A DNA stretch of 64,000 nt from Puccinia triticina (lineage: Eukaryota; Basidiomycota; Pucciniomycetes; Pucciniales; Pucciniaceae). Below are positions 22,821 to 34,581 of the stretch, piece after piece. The first letter of the stretch is position 1. Each line of letters starts with the position of its first letter. Where the stretch lies: the NCBI RefSeq assembly GCF_026914185.1, contig NC_070559.1, positions 4,190,001 to 4,254,000 of the forward strand, given 5' to 3'. The notes below the pieces were generated by a model that worked only from the letters and a program-made list of their open reading frames with translations, searched no databases and was not told the DNA's origin. Made by a program: the position numbers and the translations under genes.

Positions 22821-23313
22821 AATTCTAGCCGAATGAAGGATGCCCTCCCCCAACTTAGATGGTTGTCCTCAACCAAGAGAAATTGTAAGCCAAAAAACTA
22901 CACAGAGGTCTTCTCCCCCAACTTATATAAGAAAAAGTAGAACTTAAGAATGAAGAGGGATGGAAGGAAGGAAGGTGGCAATGAAAGATTGATGTGTGAA
23001 AGAAGTGTAAGTTCCTCCCCCAACTTGAAAAGATTCTAACTCTGAGAGTGTAAGAATTTAGAGCTGATATCTGATTTTGATGATTGTAGAAAACAAGAAA
23101 ACAGGAAAAAATGATGAATCTTTAACCAATTCCAACAAGGAGCCTTGGGCGGTTGAAGGTTTTCTGGAGTTGTCCAAAGCGGTCTGGCGGAATCTTCAGG
23201 GTTGATTTAAAAATGAGCTTCTTGAGTAAGTAAACTAAGATGAGAAATTGATTCCTGTGTGATTTGAGTTGAGATAGAGTGTTGTTTGATCTGAATTCTT
23301 GTTTCAGTTTTGA

Positions 23314-24108
23314 TTAATTTCTTGAATGATTTGGTTTTGAGGCAATATCCGGAGGAACTGGTGGCGGCGGAGTCTCAAATGTTTCTTCAGCAGGCAGACA
23401 AATTGGATTTGGTTTGATTGAAGTTGGTGAGTTTATTGGTTTGAGATATGTAAAATTGTCATTTGGGTGGCATAGATTGATGGTTCTGTCTTTCTTTTCT
23501 TCAAGATCCGTATCTGTGGTTCCTGGTTCCAGAGGTGAAGGTTTGTTGAAAATTTCTTCATGTTGATCCAAGTGAGGTTTGAAGAGATGCTTGTTGAAGA
23601 TTTTGTCTTTGAGCTTGTTGAGATCTTGAATGCGGCTGATACGCTTTCCTGATAGCTGATTGTTTTTGATGTGCCATAGCTTTCCATTCCTCCAGATTTT
23701 ACAGAGTTGTTCCCAGAACAAAAGTCGCAACCCATTGGATAACAGATTTTTTAGCTCATCCTCTGTGGATTGACAAGTAGTTGTGATAAGATCCAAGTTA
23801 AATAGTTGACACCAAATTCCTTCATTGGATGTATGAATAATAAGGCCAGTGCACGCCCCGTTTACGTTTTGGACTGTTTCTTTGCCAAGTTGGAAAAGAT
23901 ATAAAATAATAACCAATATGATTCCACTGATAACCTCAAAGCTTTTCATACTGATCTTTGATAGCTTCTTGATTCCGCCTACAATTGTTAACCAAAGAAT
24001 AACCCTCCAGGATAGCTGATCTAATGTAGGTGGAAGTGATTTGTGCTCTGATTGGATTCCTATGCCTAAGTTGCCAGTTTTCATGCTGTTGGTACCAAGA
24101 TCCTTCAT
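23314..24108 (-). CDS. hypothetical AT-rich ORF, 264 codons
   Basis: Open frame with one hydrophobic segment (about residues 58-72, VISGIILVIILYLFQL), a Lys-rich middle (about 165-185) and a Pro-rich end (PPPPVPPD). I recognise no family. The strand just downstream of its end carries three copies of CTCCCCCAACTT (22840, 22912 and 23015), read as AAGTTGGGGGAG on the coding strand. These look like polypurine-tract variants, so it may be a transposon-derived ORF. It could equally be fortuitous. Confidence 0.3.
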   Translation of the reverse strand: MKDLGTNSMKTGNLGIGIQSEHKSLPPTLDQLSWRVILWLTIVGGIKKLSKISMKSFEVISGIILVIILYLFQLGKETVQNVNGACTGLIIHTSNEGIWCQLFNLDLITTTCQSTEDELKNLLSNGLRLLFWEQLCKIWRNGKLWHIKNNQLSGKRISRIQDLNKLKDKIFNKHLFKPHLDQHEEIFNKPSPLEPGTTDTDLEEKKDRTINLCHPNDNFTYLKPINSPTSIKPNPICLPAEETFETPPPPVPPDIASKPNHSRN

Positions 24109-24771
24109 GTTATTCCCTTCCCTTCCTTGGCCTATTCTTGGAAGTGGTACTGATACTTTTATTCCATGCTTGGCTCCTGGAGATTGGTCTTGTAGCTTGG
24201 AGATATTCTGGGCTGTGTATGCTGGAGAGATTGCCGTGATGATCTTGCCACTCTTAGCAAGCGACTAACTTGCTTGCTCCAGAACCTTGGCTAGTGTTGA
24301 GAGATGTTTCTCAGCTGCGGCGGATACATGTAGCCGTGATCAAGGAAGTTTAGCAGCAAGAAAAATTGAACAATGTGTAAGCTCTCACCAGTGGCTTGTT
24401 TAGGGTGTTCAGCCAAATGGTTCTTTTGATGTTGCTCAAGGAATTATTACCCAGGCCACGTAACTTGAAGAGGAGGCTCAAAAAAAAAAAAAAGGTGCTC
24501 TTGGAACACCCGGCTTGATTTTGATTATGCAAATCTCATCTCCCCAAAGCTTCTTTTCTAATTCTTCAGACCTAGTACCCAAGTGTTGTTGTTTTCCCCT
24601 CGTAACATTTTTTTTCTTCAAAAAAACTGCCAATTAAAAAAGAACTAGAGGCCAAGGCGGCTGCGCCACTGTAGTCCTCAAGTCATGTAGATTACCCAGC
24701 GCCAAGATAAATTTCAACCCTTCCTTGCCGCATCCCAAGCTGATAGCAATTGGGACCTGGGTCCCTGCGGC

Positions 24772-25239
24772 CAACAGTGGGCCTTTACTTTGCTTTACTA
24801 TAACCAGGCCCTTCCAGTAAAGTATAGATGTTTTTATCATCTCTGGTACTTTACTGGTTATAGTAAAGGAATTTTTCCAATGGGCTGATATAGTAGAGAG
24901 CCCTATTAAACATGTTTAACCCCTAGTTATTTCTATAACCAGCGGTAAAAGTGGGTTTAAATGTACTTTTACACCTGCTTATTGAAATAAAAAGGGGAAA
25001 AAATAGGTGTAAATGCCTTGTTGTGGTTATAAGGAGCCTTTTGCAAGCTCCCATCAACAAAAAAAAACAAATTAATTTAACTGATCCTGTACCTGTATAA
25101 GAAAATTAAAAAATCAAATATGTTTCATAGTAAAGAAAAATTCTTTACTGATTGGAGTGCTATCTGTTATAGTATTGAGCCAAAAACATCTACTGTATCT
25201 TTACTTTACCAATTACTGTAAAGTAAAGGCCCACTGTTG
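24772..25239. mobile_element. 468-bp TIR element (CAACAGTGGGCC)
   Basis: Perfect 20-bp inverted repeats, CAACAGTGGGCCTTTACTTT, at 24772-24791 and 25220-25239. The AT-rich interior contains further TACTTTAC/GTAAAGTA and TATAGTAAAG motifs in both orientations. No clean target duplication was found; the flanks (GCGGC / CCGCGG) are themselves partly complementary. No coding capacity, MITE-like. Confidence 0.7.
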
Positions 25240-25454
25240 CCGCGGCGGGTACAGTTACTGCGTCTTTCTTTTTCTCAAACCAGACACCTGTAAACTTACC
25301 TGTACCTGGCTAGGCGGGTACCCACTGCCACTGGGTGAGCCGTTCCTAAGCTCCCTTGATGGCCTGTACCGCCAGATTCTCCACCAGATTCTATTATCTA
25401 TAAATACCGCGGCAAGATTGGCACTTTTAGAAATAAAAAAAAGGGTACTACATA

Positions 25455-25704
25455 CACTGCAAAAAAAACTTGGTCAACTGCTTGCAGTTGACACGCAGGA
25501 TACTCAAGTCAAGCTGCCATTGTAACTCCACCTGGATGCACAAGTGCCTTTGTTGGCACAGTCACTGTGCAAGGTGCCCAGTGACTGTGCATTGAAGCTT
25601 GGGTTGAGTCAAACCTTGAGTAAGGCTGGTGTAACACCACAATCTTCCTCAGAGTTACCACATGTCAACTGCTCACAGTTGACATGGTTTTTTTTTTTGC
25701 AGTG
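25455..25704. mobile_element. 250-bp CACTG MITE
   Basis: Begins CACTGCAAAAAAAACTTGG and ends CATGG-polyT-GCAGTG, with a subterminal palindrome CAACTG...CAGTTGACA at each end. It is flanked by ATA on both sides (25452-25454 and 25705-25707). Ends of CACTG type with a 3-bp duplication are known from the EnSpm/CACTA group, so I tentatively place it there. Diverged relatives lie at 16977 and 43657. Confidence 0.75.
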
Positions 25705-25756
25705 ATACCTTCTTCTGATTGTTCAGAACCAAATAATTGATGCAACTGGTCCCCAC

Positions 25757-25820
25757 CACTAACATGACAACATCATTTCACTAACATGACAACATCATTT
25801 CACTAACATGACAACATCAG
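25757..25820. repeat. 22-bp tandem repeat, 2.9 copies
   Basis: Unit CACTAACATGACAACATCAT plus TT, starting at 25757, 25779 and 25801. The third copy is cut short. Confidence 0.95.
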
Positions 25821-26113
25821 TTGGTGCAGGGACTTTTGCACCGTAAGTGGTTGTGGCTTCATCTTCTCCCAGCTTGCAGACATCTCAAAATAGGAGTGGA
25901 GGTTGAAAAATGCGCTCAATTTAGGCTTGTTTGAATGGTTTTATTTTGCAGGAAAATACATGCTGGACTCTGAAATCTTTTCCCAAAAGTTGTTTACTGA
26001 ATCCAGCAATGAGCCCAAGCGCCAGCAATGGTGATTTGGTTCCACTGCACAAGCTTTTATCTATCAGTCTAGCTCAGAGGCATATTTTAATTCATAAAAT
26101 AGACAACTAACAA

Positions 26114-26714
26114 TTACATTGGAGCCACACTTAGTTGGCGACCTCCTAGGTTCTCAATCGCCTCCTTAAATTCAGTTTGATTTTTGACCATGTCAAGGAA
26201 CATATCCAGAATCTTGGTAAGTCTAGCTAGTTTTGCTTTGTTGATTGTTTCTTTTTCTTTTTTGGAAGGACCTCCGATCTTTGTAGGTCTTGTTTTGGAA
26301 GTTTTCTGCAGTTGCAGCCCAGAAAACTTTCAGTCAGGGTAGAATATCACAGGCGATTGAGCGCAAAACTCACGGTCAGATCTTTCTTGGTGAAATTGCC
26401 CAGAGGATTGCTTGACTTGGCTGTGGACTGAGGTGAATTTTTAACACATCAGTTAGTACCAGCATATGACATAGCTGATTGGGGGTGGCACTTACCCGCT
26501 TTGGAGCGGAGATTGCCGGCGTATCTGAGAAAACAAAAGTGTCAGAGTTTGGTAAACTTTTAATCTGTGAGGGATTTCAAAGTACATGAAGGCAAAGACA
26601 AAACATCATCAGACAATGGTTACGAGAGAGTAGAATCATCATCATCATCATTGCTCTCATAATTGGACACAACGTGCCAAGCATGCTTTGGGAAAGGTTT
26701 CTTGGGCTTGGATG
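26114..26714 (-). CDS. spliced ORF of unknown function, 5' end unresolved
   Basis: On the minus strand, segments 26624-26714, 26496-26524, 26374-26420 and 26114-26305 join in one frame with GT-AG sites and end at a TAA (26114-26116). The product has a Lys/Pro-rich start (SKPKKPFPKHAW), an acidic run (ESNDDDDDSTL), a basic linker (KTSKTRPTKIGG, SKKEKE) and a C-terminal amphipathic helix (LTKILDMFLDMVKNQ). The ATCATC microsatellite at 26637-26651 encodes the acidic run. No start codon could be assigned; the first acceptor is a guess. Charged short proteins like this accompany some transposases, but I do not recognise it. Confidence 0.4.
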
Positions 26715-27049
26715 CTGACTTTACCTCCCCTCATGGCCAGTAGGGGCAATGAAGATCCACGGCGGTTGCAGCTCGCCACCAAAAAAAGGTGGAAGTTTGG
26801 AGGTCAATTTGAAAGACCTTGCTCTGTGGGCTTTGACCCCTCCGGTCAGCCGGCAAACAAGCCGTCACCATTGGAACGCCCCCACCCACCAAAATCCAGT
26901 CAAAACTTGTGCAAACCTGATGGCAATTCAATGTCAAACCCAATCACAACCAAAACAGCTTGTTCCAGTGTACAGTGCTGATCTCACCACTCTATGTTTT
27001 CACTCGTTTTGTGTTCATCCTGGTTTTTTAACTTACAGGGGGCTCTAAT

Positions 27050-28550
27050 GATGTCTAGGAGGCCTTTTTTTGAATTTCTATTAATGCAAGCAAAGAGCAA
27101 GTTGAACTAACAGAACAGAATCTTCAAGTAGAAAAGAAGGAAAAAATGATTGAAATAGAAATGGATTTAGAAGAAGGGCACTATTGTAAAAATACTGAGG
27201 TGTAGGAAAGTGTGTGCAGCTTAGTTATTTGTTGTGATCCTTCAAAAACTTCTGATCTGATTGGTTCCTAAGGAAAAATAGTCCTGAGCAAGCAAGTCAG
27301 TGATGAGTAAGCAATAAAACAGAAGTTTTTGGATATAAGAGCTGTCAATTTACTCGTATACCATGATGAGGTACCTTGCTTCATTGAAAGCTGGGACCTG
27401 CGGATTGGGGAGGGGATTGATTGTGACGTTCCTAATTGGGCCGATTTAGTTAACGTTAACGCTGTAAGACTCAAAAGGTGTCGTGAGACCCTTTTGCTGA
27501 ATGGCGAAAGGTATGGATGAGGTGCAAGCTCTGCCTTTCTGTATATCAGAAAACAAGACCACCAAGGTAAGCTTGGCAATTTATTTTGTGATAGGATATG
27601 ATCGAAGATGAGATATATAAGAGGATTGTTGTTGATGTCCGAGGTTGATGGGGTTACTGATGTATGTGATAGGTGACGGTGACTTGATGTCTCGAGTGGG
27701 GCTTGAACCTAGGTCCTTGGCCTGGGGGGTATATAAGTTCAGAAAGTGAGGAGTGATGAGGGTGAGAGGGAGCTAAGCTCAACCAGGAGTGGAACCGGGG
27801 ACTGGTTACTGGTGAAAGGTGTGTGACTGAGCGGTGATATGCATTTCAAATAGAATGTGAAAGGTTTGTGAAACTGAGTGGTGATGTGAGCTGATAACTG
27901 TGATATGGATAGATAATATGAGTGATAAGTGAGTAGAGAATATATACTGCCGGATGGCATGAGGGGGGAACAACTGGCAGGCAGAGGCCTCCTTATATAG
28001 ACAATGATGAGGGAATTTAGCTCCAGGGTAACAGCTTTGAGGGAATTTGGCTGGTGAGAAAGTACAACTGAGGGAATTTAGCTAGACTATCTACAATGCG
28101 TCCCTTTGATATGCAAACAGGATCATATATATTCATACAAGGATTTTCCAAGATCAAAGATATGCAAATGGAAAACAAACATATGCAAAGAATAGGAGGT
28201 GAGGACTGATAAAAGGAAGGAAGAAAAGTAATTCATGTGCCGTATGCATTATGCCAAGTATGGTAGCCAAGGGTTGAGTCTGTGTGTGAACCCGCTCGGA
28301 CTGGTGCGTGAAAGGGATGATTTGCGTATCTTCTGATCCGGTAGAGATATGGGAGTGGTTTCAGTGTGTGACTAGGGGTTATTTTGGTCCTAGATTCCAT
28401 TTCTGATGTCCATTTGGCCGTATCTTGAGGCGTTTTGTGAGTACACATAAAAGTTTGAATTTTTCCTCCTACAAACACAGGAATAATGACCACAACACTA
28501 TCTAGGTGCTTTTCCTCCTGAATGGTCCAAAGAACATTGAAGACTTGTCT
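27050..28550. other. interval without recognised gene
   Basis: Short ORFs only. A B-box-like GGTTCAAGCCC occurs on the minus strand near 27695-27705, but no A box is found at the right spacing. No repeat with defined ends. Confidence 0.4.
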
Positions 28551-28559
28551 TACATTTTA

Positions 28560-30006
28560 GGCCCCGTTTGGACGCCCCAAATTCAGTTATAAATCGCGCG
28601 ACTTATCACCGGGGGTGCTCGGGGTATAACACCAAACTTATATGTGTTTGGGATGGCCAATGATATCGTAAAATTCATTACTCTGTATCACAGGCCATTT
28701 ATATCCCCAGCCATTTCGGAAATAGAGGTCCTGACCTCTATTTTGGGTGATATTTGGCCATCAGTATACCTAGGAACATGTACACAACCCTGGATGACCC
28801 GTTCAACTGGTCATCCAGAGGAGTCCTACACACCACCTCAATGACCGGTCAGCGGGTCATCAAGGTGGACATAACCTGCAACTTTAACCTCTCGATGACC
28901 AACCGGTCATTGAAGAGGACACATCCTCTCAATGACCAGTCAACCGGTCATTGAAGAGGACACATCCTCTTGATGACCGGTCAAACGGTCATTGAGAGGT
29001 TGTACCCACTTCGATGACCGGTTGATTGGCCATCGAAGAGGACACATGCTCTTGATGACCGGTCAAACGGTCATTGAAGAGGACACATCCTCTCAATGAC
29101 CGGCCAACCAGTCATCAAAGGGGACACAACCTCTCAATGAACGGTCAACCGGTCATCAAAGAGGACATGCCCTCTTGATGACCGGTTAAACGGTCATCGA
29201 AGAGGACACACCCTCTTGATGACCGGTCGAACGGTCATAGAGATAAGTCCTCTGGATGACCAGTCAAACCGGTCATCCAGAGGTTGTACCCACTTCAATG
29301 ACCGGTTGATTGGTCATCAAAGAGGACAAAACACCTCGTTGAACGGGGCCGGTCATCGGGAGTCACCGGAAGGTTGTGTCCTCTTCGATGACCGGTCGGC
29401 CTGTCATTGAGAGGGTGTGTCCTCTTTGATGACCGGTTGACCAGTCATCGAGAGGGTATGTCCTCTTCAATGACCGTTCGACCGGTCATCAAGAGGGTAT
29501 GTCCTCTTCAATGACCGGTCAACGGGTGTGTCCTTGTCGATGACCGGTTGGCCGGTCATCGAGAGGGTGTGTCCTCTTCGATGACCAGTTGACCGGTCAT
29601 CAAGAGGGTGTGTCCTCTTCGATGACTGTTTGACCGGTCATCAAGAGGGTGTGTCCTCTTCGATGACTGGTTGACTGGTCATTGAAAGGGTGAAGTCCCC
29701 CTAGATGACCAGTTCACCAGTCATTGAGGGGGTGAAGTACTCTGGATGGCCGTTTAAACCGGTCATCCAGAGGTTGTGCACTCCCAGGAGTGTGTTGTGT
29801 GTACATGTATGACACTGGTCTGCTTTGGTTTGCCAAACAGTCAGGTGATAAATGGACCCTAGGAATGTTTATGGAGTGCATGCCAAACAGACAAATTATA
29901 AATCTGTTGGTGGCATAATTAATTTTATGACACTCAAGATTCATTTTGGGTGTTATGTAATTTATTACACCATTTATCATATCACACATGGCGTCCAAAC
30001 GGGGCC
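28560..30006. mobile_element. PIF/Harbinger-like non-autonomous element (TTA TSD)
   Basis: A 1,447-bp element with perfect 17-bp TIRs, GGCCCCGTTTGGACGCC (28560-28576 and 29990-30006), flanked by TTA on both sides (28557-28559 and 30007-30009). TIRs beginning GG[C/G]CC..GTTTGG with a 3-bp TTA/TAA duplication are typical of PIF/Harbinger and its Tourist-type MITEs. The interior (about 28790-29780) is a 1-kb array of palindromic ATGACCGGTC / CCGGTCAT blocks spaced by GAGGACACATCCTC-like segments. It has no coding capacity. Confidence 0.9.
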
Positions 30007-30009
30007 TTA

Positions 30010-32380
30010 ATTAATTAGAGATGGTACTCTTGACTCCCTCTGCTTGTTAGGCGAGTACTCTCAAGTCATGGCGGACTGAACCAGCAACTTTACTTGGGGG
30101 ACTATTACCACTGGAGGCATAGACGGTGAGCGGGCTATGAATTCAATCAGTGTTGCCAATATGTAATCTCACTCTACACAACAATCTAATCCCAGAATCA
30201 CTTTGAGCTCCAGTCAACAGTAATTGCAAAGTTTTATTAATCTTTGTTGTAGCTGGGTGGAACCAAGTTTAAAGTGTTGGTGCTGAGATCTCCGACTTGG
30301 ATGGTCTGATGGTTGCTGGTCGGAGTGTGAGCCATTTTTGAGAATCAAAGTCTGGGCCCGTCCGAATGCCAAAAACACGACCACCTGGTTTGGAGGAAAC
30401 GGTGAATAGGCTGATAGGATCTAGTTTGGCGTGAAGTGTGTGTGTTCATCTGAAGAGGTGACAAAGGGTGTGGATGCTGGATGTGCTGAGGATGATGTGA
30501 CATCTGGTGATCAGCGGACTTTGAAGTTGGGCCCCTTGGCTGGATGAACGACTTGGAAAAATCTGCCTCGGCCGCTGAGGGTGATGTGTCCCTCCAATAG
30601 CCGGATCACGCCCGACCGAGGCAAGTTATGTTAAACTTGTCTGAACTCAAGTTGCCAGCGGTTCTGCCATGATCAAGTTGGTTGCAATTTTGACAACTGA
30701 CTGGAGGCCCAAATCTGAGCCGTCAATCTGATTGGTTCTTTGAATTGGACAGTGGTTTTGACTGCCAAAACCTAAATTGTGCAACTGCCGTGCATACACT
30801 TTCCCAAGGGCCAGTACTGCCAACTGGCCCTTGATAGAGTGACAAGCGGCCGTCCAACTGCTGAACGCCCCAATCCCTGAGCCAAGTCGTGGGTTTGAGG
30901 CAGGTTTGGCCGGCGGGTACCCGGGGACGTACCCGTTTTGCAAGGCGTTTGTTGAGCTGCTTGAGTTGGTATAGGTCAAGGTCCGGATGATGATAGCTGA
31001 GGTGCTGGTGGCGAACACCAAGTGGGGATTGAAGGGAGGGGCGCCTGTGATGAGGCGGCCGTGATTGTTGGAGTTATCAAAGAATTACAAGAAGTAAGGG
31101 CTTTGAGGGTCTGAAAATCAGAGCAGGCCAAGTCAATGACGATCACCAGGAAAAGAGGAACACTCAAATTCAACTTACCTTGGCATAAGGGCTACAATGC
31201 TTTTGTTCTTTGACTGGGACTTCGGAAAGGCAAACAATTCAGTGAGTCAGTAGGAAGATTCTTCTTTGATAATTGGTGACTAACGTCTATGGTTATCTTC
31301 TTGCACTGGAGCAGGTACATGCATCTGTGTAATCGCAAAAAAGAATTTGGTTAATTTATGACAGGTGACATTTTATCCAGCGCCGCACATAACTATTGAT
31401 CCATTGCAAATACACTTTTTGGCTTGAGGTGCACAATTTTGCATACCACGGAGATCATCACCCAGTTGGCCGACAGAAGTATCCATGCGATGCGACTCCT
31501 CTTTAGTCCAGCGGGTAGAACCAAGGCTCTTGATCAATGTTTCACAACGTATAATTAAGCCCGCAGCGGTGAAAGTTGGAGATAATCGTCTTAAACCAGG
31601 CCGGAAAGGATCGGAGTGGGCCTGATTCAGTCAAAGAGCAAGGTGCAGCCAGGCTAAAAAGAAGGACAAGTTGAGTCAAGCGGGGTCCACGTGACCTGTA
31701 GTGGTGATGATTTTTACAGTGTTGTAGTGTCCGCTTGTTCTGATACAAGGAGAAAAGGTAGTCCAGCAAGATATGGACAACCATACCAATATTGCGGAGC
31801 ACACAGTGACAGTTGCCAGGGTGGTGCATTTCAGTCAATAGGGCCACGGCGGTGGCGTTGGGTGGTGTACAGATGTCAAAATGCAAGAGCATTGGTGACT
31901 GGAAGTCTATGAATACCGCCTTGAGGGACATTTATTTCCTCAGGCAACTCCTCGGGCTGGTTTCCAGCCGGGGGTTTGTCTCACCCCCGTCCGCTGTTGC
32001 ACTTGCGCAGTTTGACGGGGAATACTCGTTGGCCCCCCTTGTGCTTAACCGCTGGGGGTCATCCTCTCACTTGTTTTTTGACCCTGCTAGACAGGGATGG
32101 ACAGTGGGCCACAGTACATCAGCTTGCTGATGTTGGGTGGCAGGTTGCGGGCTTGTGGATTTGTGTATTGTTTTTTGATTGTGCTTTTGTGCTTTTGTAT
32201 TTTGTGGGGAAAACCTTGATTTTTTTTCTGCTTTTTAATGTGGGGGAAACCCTTGACTTTTTTTCCTGTTTTTTGGTAATTTGTAGGGAGAACCCTTGAT
32301 TTTTTTTTTTCTGTGATTCACTGGCTTTAATATACTTGGATTTAACTGAATTATGCCTGATACCTGCAGGATATTTTTGT
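30010..32380. other. interval without recognised gene
   Basis: ORFs of up to about 130 codons on both strands show no domains I recognise. The stretch 32160-32310 is T-rich with repeated [23 protein letters not shown] blocks. Confidence 0.4.
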
Positions 32381-32384
32381 ATTT

Positions 32385-32545
32385 TGTTTGTATTGTGATA
32401 CAATACAAAAAAATGTGATCTTTGTATCACGTTAGTGATACAATACTATGGTGTTGTATCTACAGGCAGATACAATACATTTGTATTTACAAATGATGTA
32501 TTTGTCAACAGATACAATACAAAAATATCTGAAGATACTGTATTG
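32385..32545. repeat. palindromic GATACAATAC cluster
   Basis: Repeated GATACAATAC and its complement GTATTGTATC within 160 bp, in both orientations. It resembles the subterminal motif arrays of other elements here, but ends could not be defined. Confidence 0.6.
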
Positions 32546-32825
32546 TATAGTATCTGCTACACTGTTGCTCCTGCTGCCCCATGGCCAGTCCGGCACCCCC
32601 CTTGAGCCAACCCGTCCAAAGGGGTTTTGACTGCATGCACATCTTCACTGTACAGGCCTGTTGCTGAAATGCAGAAATCATTTTCAGCCACACAAGCCCG
32701 CAAGCTTTCTTGCTTCTGCTGTATAGATGAAACATTATTCCAGAATTAAGATTTTCTCTGCCAAATCTGAAAAACTTGACATGGCAAAAAACTCCGTTCT
32801 TTTTCAAGTCCATCCTTCAAAGGCG

Positions 32826-32899
32826 GGCACTTTGTGCCCAGGAGGGACTTTGTTAAGTTTGCCAGGGCCCTCCAAAGCTAGGGACTTGTGATAAGTCAG
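32826..32899. repeat. relic ends of the CTAACTTAAC family
   Basis: GGAGGGACTTTGTTAAGTTTG and GGGACTTGTGATAAGTCAGG are two right-end-type sequences in a row, 30 bp before the intact element at 32930. No partners found. Confidence 0.5.
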
Positions 32900-32929
32900 G
32901 GCTCATCAGCTTCCAGGCCAGAATTGGCC

Positions 32930-33477
32930 CTAACTTAACTAAGTCCCTCTATTGGAGGGGGACGCCGTCCTGCAGGGACCCTCCAAAGGAGGGACTTGTT
33001 TGCTATGCAGTAGAGAATTAGAAAAATGATGTTTTTCAATCCTTTCTGGACGCTTCATTTGTCATCAGGGAGAAAAATGTGCACATCATCATGGAGTTCC
33101 TTTGTACATATTTTGCAAATCTTTTGGGGCCTTGGGTGCCCCATGAAGTCTTTTTTTGTGATTGAAAAGTGTCCACTTCATTGTGCATTCCACATTTTGC
33201 ACTGTACAGAATCTGAAATTGATAATGTTACAACTATGATTGCAGCTCAACCAGAGGAGTTGAGGATGAGAAAAAATAGTATCAAGAAGGGGACAGCTTA
33301 AGCCATCCCAGAAATGTAAATTAGAGCAAAAAAGGTTCAGAAACTTATGTGGGAGATTGGTTTTAAAAAATTCACCCGAAAATGCCTAATCCTCTACTGC
33401 TGCAGGGTGTACATAGCGCATAAGTCCCTCATTCGGAGGTTGCTGCACTACCCCAAGGAGGGAATTAGCTAAGTTAG
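32930..33477. mobile_element. 548-bp non-autonomous member of the CTAACTTAAC family (9-bp TSD)
   Basis: Begins CTAACTTAACTAAGTCCCTC and ends GGAATTAGCTAAGTTAG, flanked by an exact 9-bp direct repeat, GAATTGGCC (32921-32929 and 33478-33486). Each end is a short hairpin of complementary CCCTCC/GGAGGG arms. The left hairpin (CTCTATTGGAGGGGGACGCCG) is close to the right hairpin of the 7.1-kb element at 36192-43292. The interior has no recognisable gene; the 91-codon ORF at 33026 shows no domain. Confidence 0.9.
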
Positions 33478-34074
33478 GAATTGGCCACTTGGGGGCAGTG
33501 GAGGACTTCCTGTCAATCTGGAAAGTCAGATCTGAGCAGACAGATTTCAGATTTTGCAGGGAAATCTAGGTCCCCGAGGATCCCCGAAGCAATCCAGAGT
33601 TCCAGATTTCAGATTTCGCTGCAAAATCTGGGGCTCTCATCAACAGAGGCTGTCTTATGCTCAGGCGGGCTGACATTGAAAATTTTGCCCAGCAGCCAAC
33701 ACCAACCTGGCCTGAAGCCGGCCGGGATCAGGCGGCCCAATTGCCATCCCTGAATTGTTATAAGAATAGAATATAGGACCCAAAAATATCCGCCCATATC
33801 GGCAGGTCTGGTAAGCTCGAATCTCAGATATCTAATGTGATGCGCGGTCATTTACCACATATCCCGGATTATCTACTGAACAGCCCATGCGGGATACTGT
33901 CTAAGGGCTGAGGTGTGAGCATATGATTGACGTATCAGGACGGGACAAGACAAGCAACGCAGACGAGAGATAAAATCCTGTGTAAATAACTGAAGGTGCG
34001 TGGAACACCAGAAAATAGTCAGAACTCTGGATGGACTGATGAGGTTAACAAGGAACAGGGAGGGGCACTGACGA

Positions 34075-34581
34075 TCAATCGAAAAGACCGAAGCCCATGT
34101 CGTCATCAGACTCTTCCTTTTCTTCGGCCTTGGCCTCTGCCTTAGGGGCCTCGGCAGCAGCAGCACCGCCAGCAGTAGCAGGGGCAGCGGCGGCGGCGCC
34201 ACCACCACCACCCGAGGGAACAGACGCCAATTTAGTCGATCCTTCGGCAATCAGATCGGCGATCGTCTTGTCCTTGAGTTCCGAGATCAGCTTCTGGAGT
34301 CGTTCCTCTTCGGAATCAACGCTGAGAAAATGTGCCCGCAGCTAATTAGATAACGAAATTACTTCGCGAAACATAGTGATGAGAGTCGGTAAACTCACCC
34401 AACTGAGCTGAGGAGGGCTTTGACATCTTCGGCGGAAGGCTTGTCGTTCCCGCCTTGGTTGAGGAGTAGGTAGGCTCTGCATAGGTATGATGTGGGGAAC
34501 ATAGGTGAAAATTGTCAGTGGTCAGTTGAGGCGGATCGATGGATGCCATAGAAAATGAGTGACTCACGCCAAATATTTCAT
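34075..34581 (-). CDS. RPP2: 60S acidic ribosomal protein P2
   Basis: Three exons on the minus strand: 34568-34581 (ATG plus 11 bases), 34399-34476 and 34075-34321, with GT-AG introns, giving 112 aa, the normal P2 length. It starts [20 protein letters not shown] and continues with [11 protein letters not shown], an acidic-helix segment and the Ala/Gly-rich hinge. The invariant stalk tail is [14 protein letters not shown]2 pairs with P1 in the lateral stalk of the large ribosomal subunit and recruits translation GTPases. The 14-nt first exon is unusually short. It is transcribed divergently from the S15 gene. I see no damage. Confidence 0.97.

Noticed and set aside
34097..34345. Plus-strand ORF rich in Ala and Pro
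   Set aside because: It is the antisense shadow of the Ala-rich hinge of ribosomal protein P2 on the minus strand.
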